Assembly: GCA_000827265.1 (NCBI GenBank)
Contig: KN834930.1
Location: 1 to 30,907, forward strand
DNA from: Collybiopsis luxurians FD-317 M1
Lineage: Eukaryota; Basidiomycota; Agaricomycetes; Agaricales; Omphalotaceae
DNA: 30,907 nt
Direction: 5' to 3'
In this document: positions 23,401 through 30,907 of the stretch, in pieces
How the letters are laid out: each line of letters starts with the position of its first letter
Position numbering within the stretch: the stretch's first letter is position 1
Notes under the pieces: generated by a model
Database searches by the model: none
What the model was told of the DNA's origin: nothing
What the model saw: only the letters and a program-made list of their open reading frames with translations
Program-made: the position numbers and the translations under genes

Positions 23401-24555
23401 GAAATTAAATCTACAGATATTCGTACATTTGTATGTAAGAAATACATGAACACAATCTGTTTAAGAAAAAGACAGAAATTAGTGAAACGAAGTCAAACGA
23501 ATTTGATTTGAACATACCTTACGCCCATTTCTCATGCTCCTCAGTATCAATCAATAGTTCCTGCATATTTCTACGCTTCCAAACTGTTATTGGCGTTCGT
23601 TTGCGAAATTGTACGCGGCTGGTTTTTTACTCTTGTACCAGTCTCTTCGTCATTTCATTTCCTGAGATTTGAGGTCCAAGGGCGTGTTTGAATCATCGGA
23701 GTCGCGATAGGAGAGTGAGAAGTAAGAGAAAAGGCTGGATTCGTGGCAGGGTCTCGAAGAAGATAAGCCGATGTGGGTGTTTAAGAAGAAAGAGGATGAA
23801 CCGTTAGGCGCTCAAGGGACGTCGGTCAAATGCGCGCCTAACGTGTATTTTACCGATTTCTCTTCCTACCGTCATCTATAGTCGACCTACGTGCTATTCT
23901 CCGGGTTCAAACTTTCGCGTGCTCTCTATGTTTGCAGTGTAAACTCGCAACTTTAGTTTAATAATCAAATTATTCTCTTCATCGGCCACCTCGCAGGGTT
24001 TTGGACTCGGATTTTGTACTTTAGGATGGATCTAGGTTTGGAGGATGCTTAATATTCCGGCGTCTGTGTATAACGGTAGGTATCATGTTAGTGCATAAGT
24101 TCTCGCGGCTATACAATTCTCCCTTCTTTTTAGGACTGGCTGTACGAGCCGCGTGGAAAAGAGACGTACACGGAAACATGGACCGGACTCGAACGAGGAG
24201 AGGTTTTGCGATGACATTGGACCGGGAGATGCAATGGGAAAAGGCTGATATGCATAGGGTAAGTTCGTAACTCGAAGGTTGGACGAAAGGTTAGAATTTT
24301 CGGTATGGTAGGAGATTGTATCAGACACAGTACTCCGCCGGAATCAAGGCTCATTTTTGTTGATGGCGCATCTATATCTTCGAGCTTATATGGCGATAGC
24401 AATTGGAGTTGATCTTATAATCTACTCGCCTTACCCAAACTCACACACTCTCGCAATTCCAACGCTGAACGACAACTCTCAACTCTGCCCCCGGTTATTC
24501 GTCGCTCGATGTCGTCTCCTATACATGCTTCTGCTGGGCATGCATGAGTCCCATC
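20496..24555. other. Four-kilobase region without a recognisable gene
   Basis: Frames are short and low in information (arginine/serine-rich, many overlapping on both strands near 21,580-22,240). The base composition is not AT-rich, so this is not simple spacer. Minus-strand donor-like words (GGTAAG or GGTATG read on the minus strand) recur at about 20716, 21017, 22426, 22560, 22850, 23193 and 23513, but no coding exons attach to them. A 13-base word CTTACCTCGGATT occurs at 22426 and 23193. Confidence 0.4.
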
Positions 24556-24827
24556 CTACACTGCCATGTCCATCAAATTGTGTGCCCGAATTTCTATCTT
24601 TCTCGTTATGATACTTCCAGGTGATCCCCTATATGCAGCTGGTATGTCTGTGACAGTGCTTGAAATGCAGAAAAAATAACTTAACATACCGCTAGTGGCT
24701 ACGTGCAAAGGTGTACATGTAGAATAGAGAGTGTAAGTAATGTCGAGGGTGTCTGTCTCCACCTGGATGACGCGCCGGCGGTTCTGGAGGATGAGGAGCA
24801 GTGTATCCAGGTCGTTACCGTTATCTA
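24556..24827 (-). CDS. Two 3'-terminal exons of an unidentified gene
   Basis: The piece 24827-24690 reads DLDTLLLILQNRRRVIQVET and continues to a donor GTATGT. The piece 24647-24556 continues in phase (DIPAAYRGSPGSIITRKIEI) to TAG. The 42-base intron has proper ends. The upstream exon should end in phase 1; a protein-like segment at about 24957-25017 (NDLNEKGIHIFKNLP) sits before a good donor but in the wrong phase, so I leave the 5' end open. No family is recognised. Confidence 0.3.
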
Positions 24828-25264
24828 CTGGGCGACATTACTGCTACTTATCGAACAATGTTTTCCTTCCCTCACAGACACGCCGAGATACTTTTGCTGA
24901 AGTATGCATTAGATGATCAGTATTACAGTGACAACGATATCAGGGAACAGACTTACCAAATCTGAGCCGACCGACGGAAGATTTTTAAAGATATGAATGC
25001 CCTTCTCATTCAAATCATTGGCAGGGCCAGTTCTACCGTGCCATATTCAGTCAACGACAAAATGTACGAGTGAAGAGTGTTCATATCTAAAGTATCGAGA
25101 GGCGAGGAGAGCCTAATGGACGTGCCCGCGATGGATCTTTGCCAACTCGAAGAGCGGGATCCAAGGTCAACACCACGGACTGAATAAAGTTGACACCCAG
25201 TGTCTTCAACGCTCACCACCTTATTTCGATACAGTTTTACAATGGCGCGAGACCCGATAATCAT

Positions 25265-26590
25265 TCCGACTCAGCCCTGAATATGCCAAATTAGAGTATC
25301 TAAGTTGGGATGGGCAAGGAAATTCGAACAGAGGACAGTGGGTGAAGTGGCGAAGGGACTAGGATGTGCCGCTGTGAGGAACTTTTGAGAAATGTAAAAA
25401 AAGGTAGTGGTGGACTTACTGCTGACCACCCGGCGTCCAGCGATCATCTAGCATGTCTTGACAATTCTACATGAACCTTCGTTGGAAGGTGTGGCTTTGA
25501 AGAGAGACGACGGTTAAGAGAAAGATGAAAATTGACGCCCGCGAGTGTCTATATGGGAAAATGAATTTCGGTGGCGGCGGCCCGCAAACTCTTTCTCCAA
25601 CCACCTCGACGCTTTCTCATTTCCATTCAATTCACCTTCGTTAATTACCGGATCCCTTCATAACGGATATATACAGTGCAAATATCTGAATTTCAACCCT
25701 TCTAATGGTCTACTCACACCAGCCGACCTAAGCAATCCCCAAACCGTATTCCGTTCCAGCACGCGTCCGCGTAAACGCCTTCAAATCAAGGCCATCTCAC
25801 GATTAAAGGGTAGGAACCGCGTAGCATGAGCCTCATGGGAATGGAGAGGGCAATTTGAGGATCCGGCATAAGGTGTGTTCCTTCGAATTCTGTGGAACTT
25901 TTGTATTAAACTAATTTCTTTCTTTGTGCGCAGGTTCTTTGGGCGTGTTCTCTCTATATACGAGTGTATGAATACTTCCTATAGTCAATATACTATTGGT
26001 TTCCTTCACTCTGCCCCGATTCCTCACGAGACACGCTTAGTTTGCGACGACATCCTGTCTATACTGGTACAAATCTCAGAACAGTTACGGCGTATACGGA
26101 ACCAACGCTCGCCTGGATTATGTCGCTGTATCGAGATTAAAATCGACTCGTAAACTCGGCCTATAAGTCTTCCCGTACAACCCTTGGAATGAGACGGAAT
26201 TTACGCTCAAAAGTCCAAGGTAAGATATCATTTCGCAGCTCTTACTTTTAGTTTGCTGATTCCTCCTCCTCCTTCTCTTCTTTTCTTATTCCCTTCTGTT
26301 CCTTTGCATGTGTACCCGATGCTCCAACCATCCATGTCCAGCCAGACGTGCGAGCTGCAAGATTACCCGTGCGTACTCTCCCCCTCGTTCGCCCTTCGTT
26401 CGGACTAGTATCAATTCGGATCAAGCACTTGCGAAACACTCCACGGCTCATTGTATCATCAGCGTGGGTAACCGCCAATACCACGCCATGACTTTTCTTT
26501 CAACATCATCCGTGTCATCTGCGTCTTCGCTCACCTTTCCAACCAGGACCTCCCTCCTACTTTATTACTCCCTTCTGAGCAGTGATCTGA
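25265..26590. other. Gene-poor stretch before the subtelomere
   Basis: Frames at 25545-25829, 25875-26153, 26248-26484 (-) and 26308-26598 are unrelated to each other and to any family I know. A short plus frame with a good ATG near 25560 (MNFGGGGPQTLSPTTS) ends after 25 codons. No gene is supported. Confidence 0.4.
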
Positions 26591-26757
26591 CTAAATGAGG
26601 AAAAAATAACAGGGTCAAAATTAGTATCAGCAGGTAGCCATCACTTAGGGGATTACATTCATATAGTTTTTGTGCAATATAATTATAATTTGAGAGCAGG
26701 AGAGGCAAAATAGTACCAGCAGGAACAACTGTCAAAAATATTCCCACAGCTGTCAGC

Positions 26758-26876
26758 CTTCTGACTTCTGACTTCTGACTTCTGACTTCTGACTTCTGAC
26801 TTCTGACTTCTGACTTCTGGCTTCTGACTTCTGACTTCTGGCTTCTGACTTCTGGCTTCTGGCTTCTGGCCTCTGC
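26758..26876. repeat. Heptamer minisatellite, CTTCTGA units
   Basis: Eight perfect CTTCTGA units run from 26758 to 26813, followed by CTTCTGG, two CTTCTGA, then alternating CTTCTGG and CTTCTGA and a degenerate CCTCTGC, about 17 units in all. Variant units cluster toward the right (telomere-side) end. On the minus strand the array reads as RSQKSEV, because three 7-base units make seven codons; I do not regard this as a gene. Confidence 0.95.
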
Positions 26877-27003
26877 CTTTCTGCATCTGACTTTGAGCTT
26901 TCAGGCTTGGACTAGTTAATATCAGATCAGTGATATATGAACTACCACATATACATACTACATCATATCATATATTCAATATATTCATGTGTCTGGTAGT
27001 GCT

Positions 27004-27548
27004 TCAATATTCATTCTCACTATCCATACCTTCATCCAATTCATCTTTCTCTTCCTCTTCTTCTTCAATTTCTTTCTGTTTTCCCTTGCCTTTGCTCACC
27101 TTCTTACCAATTTCTTTATCCATCTCCTCATCATTATCCCTCTCCTTCCTAATATTAATATTTGCTTGTCCATCAACTTTCACTTCTACCTTGCCTTGAG
27201 AATCAATGAGGATCTTGACTGTAGTATTGGCCTCTGCTTTAATTTCCACTTCTACCTTGCCTTTTCCCTGCTTCAAGGCCTGCAGTTTCTCCTGCTTGGC
27301 CTCCTCTATAAATATATTATATTATTAAAACTGAAAGCAAACAGTGATACTGATATATGCAATGCACCTAGAGCCTTTGATATTGCTAGATATCTAGCAG
27401 AGTGTGTCACTTTGCTTGTTTCCCCTGCAGTAGTTGCATTTGCTGCTTTTGTTTTATCATTTACTGTCAAGATACGGATGAATTAAAAATATAGTAACAA
27501 TAGTATAGACATTCTCTTACCTTCCCATTTAGCCAACATTGTCTCCAT
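27004..27548 (-). CDS. Small charged protein, 126 aa, unknown function
   Basis: Three exons: 27548-27521, 27463-27411 and 27303-27004 (381 bases). It starts METMLAKWE, continues NDKTKAANATTAGETSK, then a lysine-rich helix (EAKQEKLQALKQGKGK), a strand-like middle (KVEVEIKAEANTTVKILIDS) and a very acidic end (KEIEEEEEEKDELDEGMDSE). The second intron is 107 bases and AT-rich; its acceptor could be either of two AGs two bases apart, and I chose the in-frame one. The opposite strand gives a hydrophobic frame (26989-27486) that is a shadow of this acidic one. The gene sits between two related heptamer minisatellites. No domain is recognised; the composition resembles charged nuclear proteins, which is only an impression. 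Confidence 0.48.
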
Positions 27549-27730
27549 AATAATAGTATTTTGGCAGTGTGATGTGATGAAGAAGAGGGGGGGAAAAATA
27601 TGATAAGTTGTCAAACTAGTGAGCGGAGCTTATATTTATATGGATTACAGCCGTAAGTGGGTCCCAGTGGCTACACAGCTTATGGGAATTGCGGGTCCCA
27701 GGGCTACACAGCATGACAAAGGTTTCTGAT

Positions 27731-27836
27731 GTTCCGACTTCCGACTCCTTGTTCCGACTTCCGACTCCTTGTTCCGACTTCCGACTTCTGACTTCTGACT
27801 CCTTGTTCTGAGTTCCGACTCTTGCTTCTGACTTCA
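27731..27836. repeat. Second minisatellite, heptamer-derived
   Basis: Two perfect 20-base units (27731-27750 and 27751-27770), each containing two CTTCCGA-like heptamers plus a CTCCTTG spacer, are followed by mixed CTTCCGA and CTTCTGA heptamers to about 27836. Orientation is the same as in the array at 26758. The tract lies downstream of the stop of the telomere-adjacent gene and upstream of the small charged gene. Confidence 0.9.
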
Positions 27837-27901
27837 CATTCAAATGTACAATATATATAACAATATAAATACATATAATATAACTATCATTATCAATCAC
27901 A

Positions 27902-30405
27902 TTAGTCTTGGTGAGATAAATATTCAGAGACAGCATTCTTTGCCTCTATCAAGAAAGGTGAAAGCAGGTCAAGAAAGATAATATTCTCAGAAGAAAGATC
28001 CACTCCATGAGACCTACCCAACTCTATAAGCATATGAAGGTCAACTAAACTGAGTAAACTGGGGTGGGCATTCTTTGAAGCCACCCAGTGAGAAATTAAT
28101 GTTTTCCACTCTGTTTGTGTAATGCCTGGTACCTTCAAAGTTTGGACTGCAAATTCTATGGCCCATTGGGTATACATCAAGTTGTTGCTTATCTTTTGAT
28201 GATAGAGGTCTACCCAGAAGCGCAATTTTGTTTGAATGCTGGAATGGTCTAAGAGAGGAGATAGCTCTGTTGGTGATGGAGGTGAGAGTATGGAGATATG
28301 GGATGAAGCAGGAGATCCTGAGCTGCTGGAAGACATCATCGTTGAAGTGGCAGGACTAGATGAATGTGCAGATGGGAGATTGGAATTGGAAGCTGCATTT
28401 TGTTTTTGAGGTTTACGATGTTTTCTCTTGGGTGTCTTTTCTGACCATGAATGAGTGTATGCTTCAATATTGAAGCCCTGATCATCATCTGGAACCAATT
28501 TTTGCAGAGTGGGCATATGTGAAGATTTCAGGGGTGTAAGATTACTTGGAGGAGGAGAGGTGGGATTAGTAGCTGGAGATTGAGTACAATCATCAGCAGA
28601 TCTGGATAGTGTGACTTCCTCCTGCTGCAGAGGTGAGGTAGGTGGGGGTGAGACAGATAAAGACGGTGGGGCTGCAGAGTTTATGGCTTTGTCCCAGAGT
28701 AGTTGAAAGATTTTTAGATAAAGTTTTTTGAATACTGAGTCACTCATACCTTCATTTAACTTGGCTAAAATGGGAGAGGCTCCCTGTACTGCAGATAGAG
28801 CTGGGGTGCAAGGCAAAACTGGCAGTTGCAACAGTTCAAGCACCCTGCCATCTAATGTAAGTGCCTCCAGCTGAAGGAACTCTGCAGATGATTTGGAAAG
28901 TTCATCTGGCACAGGAGACATGGCCAGAGCGGACTGTGCAACAGCTATGAAGAAGCGTCAGGAGAATATGATTCAACAAAGTCAATATACGCACCAGAGT
29001 ATGAAAGAGACCTTGATCGTGCAACTATAATATATAATAATAATGAAATTATGTATAAGCAAAAAATTCATGCGTCAGTACCAGACAAAAATAAAAATCA
29101 AGGGTAGCCCGAATGTGTGGGCAAAAAAATAAGCAATGAGCCTGGGACGTGTGATAATGAAATGAAATGAATAGGCAAGGCTCATCGCAAGATAGCAAAA
29201 TGTATGTATCAAAATCCGATTCATGCTATACTAACCAGAAATATCTTGATCCTCGTCGCTATCGACCTCCATAGGATCCTCTGCTCAAGATTCGATGAAC
29301 AAAAATAGTGCCGCAGATAATGAAAAACTCACCGTTTAAGCAATCGCTGATTCGTTTGCTTCTCTCCAAGTCTTCCTGATCCCAAAATTGCATGCCGGTC
29401 GGTACTACACCCACCGGCCTTGGTTTACGATCATGGAGTGCATTTGCCGTTTCTAAGAAGAATGCAAAAACCAATGAAAAATACAAAAAAAAAGAGAAAG
29501 AGCACGTACTGGTCAATAGCTCACGTCGTTTCTGATGATTCTGAATGCCCTTCGTCGGATTCTCCTCCCAGCGTGCAGCCGCATACGCCATGAAAGCGGC
29601 CTGTTGATCCATCGCTTTCTGGTTGACCACCTTCTTCATTTCCTCGATGCGGCTCCAGAATTCTGTGTCCGACTCGTGGTAATGAATGTCTTGACGCTCG
29701 ATAGTACCGTCGGGCCGAGTGATGTTGATGAGGGTGAACGAATTCGGTTCCACGGCGTGATGAATTCGTTTGGCGGGGGGCGAACTGGAACCGGAAGCGT
29801 AGGGATTGAGTGTGGACGTGCGTGTGCTGCTACGGGTGCGACGACGACTGGGTAGCATTGAGCCCCAAAGAAAAAAAAAGCAACGAATAAAAAAAAAACT
29901 CACCTCGTAGACGGTTGATCGTCCATGGCGCTCCCCTCCGGCACGTACAAGTCCTCGTCCCTGTCCTGGTGGTGGCTGGCTATGCGGCGAGTAGGCCTAA
30001 GGCATCCCGGGGATTTAAAGCCTCAAAAGCGAAAAAAACGAAATAAAAGAACTTACCTGGTAGGTGCCTCAACGTCCGACATGTCCTTCTCAGGGTCCTT
30101 CTCAGGATCCTCCTCGGGGTCATAGTCGTCTTCAGACCTAGCGTAACGGCGAGCACGGGCTCGTTGACTTGGTCTAACGATCCACTTGGGTTCAAAACCC
30201 AAAAAACAAAAAAACAAAAAAAAAATCTTACCTGGTTGCCGGTTCGACGTCCATCGCATCCCCTTCGGGGTCAAGGGTGCCCCCGGAGGTGGTTACGCGT
30301 CGCTTGCTGGCTCTTCGACTGGGTTTACTGAGTTCGCGTGGGTCAAAGTCCAAAAAAAACGAAAAGGAAAAAAAGAAAAACTTACCTGTATGGCTCGATG
30401 TCCAT
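27902..30405 (-). CDS. Telomere-adjacent gene with one repeat per exon, 633 aa, unknown function
   Basis: Nine exons join in frame: 30405-30386, 30327-30232, 30173-30057, 29996-29904, 29847-29510, 29452-29333, 29280-29236, 29024-28995 and 28944-27902 (1902 bases). Exons 2-4 each encode one 31-39 residue module that starts basic (KPSRRASKRR, PSQRARARRYARS, PTRRIAS) and ends acidic (GDAMDVEPAT, DMSDVEAPT, GSAMDDQPST). Exon 1 (MDIEPY) is the tail of such a module. The introns between them are all phase 2, 56-60 bases, with a T-tract after the donor. Exon 5 has RPDGTIERQDIHYHESDTEF and a helical stretch. Exon 9 (347 codons) has a Ser/Pro-rich middle, a basic TPKRKHRKPQKQ patch (possible nuclear signal) and a helical end. 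Transcription runs away from the telomere, whose repeats begin 371 bases upstream of the ATG. The join of exons 7 and 8 crosses a 211-base intron and is the weakest. No family is recognised. Confidence 0.58.
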
Positions 30406-30776
30406 CTGGTCGTCCTACTCTTATCACTGACTAACATGCACATGCTTGTTACCTGAACCATGGCCCAACTTGATTGGTATATATATCCATCAAATCTTCA
30501 CCAATTGCTACCGGTCCTTTTTTGTCCTAATCTATGACATCATCTCCCTACTATATATAAAATACAGCCCCACTGCTCCGCTAGTTCTCACGCTATTAAT
30601 CCTACAAATCACACACTCTTATTTTCTATGCTGTATACTAATTGCTCTTTATACTTGGAAGGACCTGTCATGTGAGTGAAGTTAGGGTACCAAAATGATG
30701 TCATATATCCCCTCTGTATGCTCTATTCCTATTTTTGTCATATCTCTAGAATCCAGCTCAATACAGACACTTTTGC
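30406..30776. other. Subtelomeric unique DNA between the last gene and the telomere
   Basis: AT-rich, with short TA runs (for example near 30480 and 30553) and no repeats of the telomeric word. It must hold the promoter of the minus-strand gene starting at 30405. A plus frame at 30446-30679 is hydrophobic and looks like chance. No helicase-like frame is present. Confidence 0.5.
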
Positions 30777-30907
30777 TTAGGGGTTAGGGGTTAGGGGTTA
30801 GGGGTTAGGGTTAGGGGTTAGGTGGGTTAGGGGTTAGGGGTTAGGGGTTAGGGGTTAGGGGTTAGGGTTAGGGGTTAGGGGTTAGGGTTAGGGTTAGGGT
30901 TAGGGTT
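30777..30907 (+). repeat. Telomere repeats, mixed TTAGGGG and TTAGGG
   Basis: An unbroken array from 30777 to the end of the window. I count twelve TTAGGGG units, six complete TTAGGG units, one TTAGGTGGG, and a final partial TT. The 7-base form dominates the inner part, and the last four complete units are all 6-base. The G-rich strand runs 5' to 3' toward the end, as expected at a right chromosome end, so the sequence here is likely the real end or very close to it. Confidence 0.97.

Noticed and set aside
26758..26876. Possible CRISPR-like array
   Set aside because: Units are contiguous 7-mers without spacers, and the host is a eukaryote.
26683..26886. Minus-strand frame encoding repeated RSQKSEV
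   Set aside because: It is the translation of the heptamer minisatellite; any 7-base repeat without stops gives a seven-residue repeat. No start context or exons support a gene.
26989..27486. 165-codon hydrophobic plus-strand frame
   Set aside because: It is the antisense shadow of the acidic and lysine-rich exon of the small minus-strand gene.
29925..30434. Overlapping plus-strand frames in the terminal gene
   Set aside because: They are antisense to the exon-repeat array and end in lysine runs that are the reverse of the intron T-tracts.
30406..30776. Telomere-linked RecQ-type helicase gene, common at fungal chromosome ends
   Set aside because: There is no helicase motif in any frame, and the interval is too short.

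Overview
This window reads as the right-hand end of a chromosome from a filamentous basidiomycete, most likely an Agaricomycete. The last 131 bases are G-rich telomere repeats. The genes are cut by many 50-110 base introns with GT..AG ends. The recognisable proteins (fungal seven-helix membrane proteins, a long G-alpha subunit, a BTB protein, a PLAC8 protein) belong to families that are expanded in mushroom-forming fungi. Exon models were joined by hand from splice-site consensus, reading phase and remembered family sequence; no search or expression data were available.

Layout. 1-2,150: no secure gene, only possibly degenerate coding fragments. 2,153-3,557 (-): intact seven-helix protein. 3,560-5,270: relics, including an F-box-like fragment. 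5,270-6,117 (-): PLAC8 protein. 6,689-8,644 (-): DUF6534-type membrane protein with a clear 3' half and an uncertain middle. 8,650-11,560: mostly empty. 11,562-13,710 (+): G-alpha subunit of 527 residues in 11 exons. 14,108-15,242 (+): BTB/POZ protein. 16,270-17,792 (+): second seven-helix protein, a paralogue of the first. 18,296-19,347 (-): decaying C2H2 zinc-finger gene. 19,350-26,590: long gene-poor stretch with a few orphan exons. From about 26,600 the composition becomes AT-rich and subtelomeric: a heptamer minisatellite, a small acidic/lysine-rich gene (27,004-27,548, -), a second related minisatellite, then a nine-exon gene (27,902-30,405, -) whose first exons are tandem copies of one module, then about 370 bases of unique DNA and the telomere.

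How it may work together. Three receptor-like membrane genes lie within 14 kb of a divergent G-alpha gene and a BTB gene. This could be a local signalling neighbourhood, but that is inference only; both families are large in these fungi and could co-occur by chance. The most unusual structures seen directly are the exon-per-repeat gene beside the telomere, a 6-base exon in the G-alpha gene, a 7-base exon in the DUF6534 gene, and a serine at the position of the catalytic glutamine of G-alpha.
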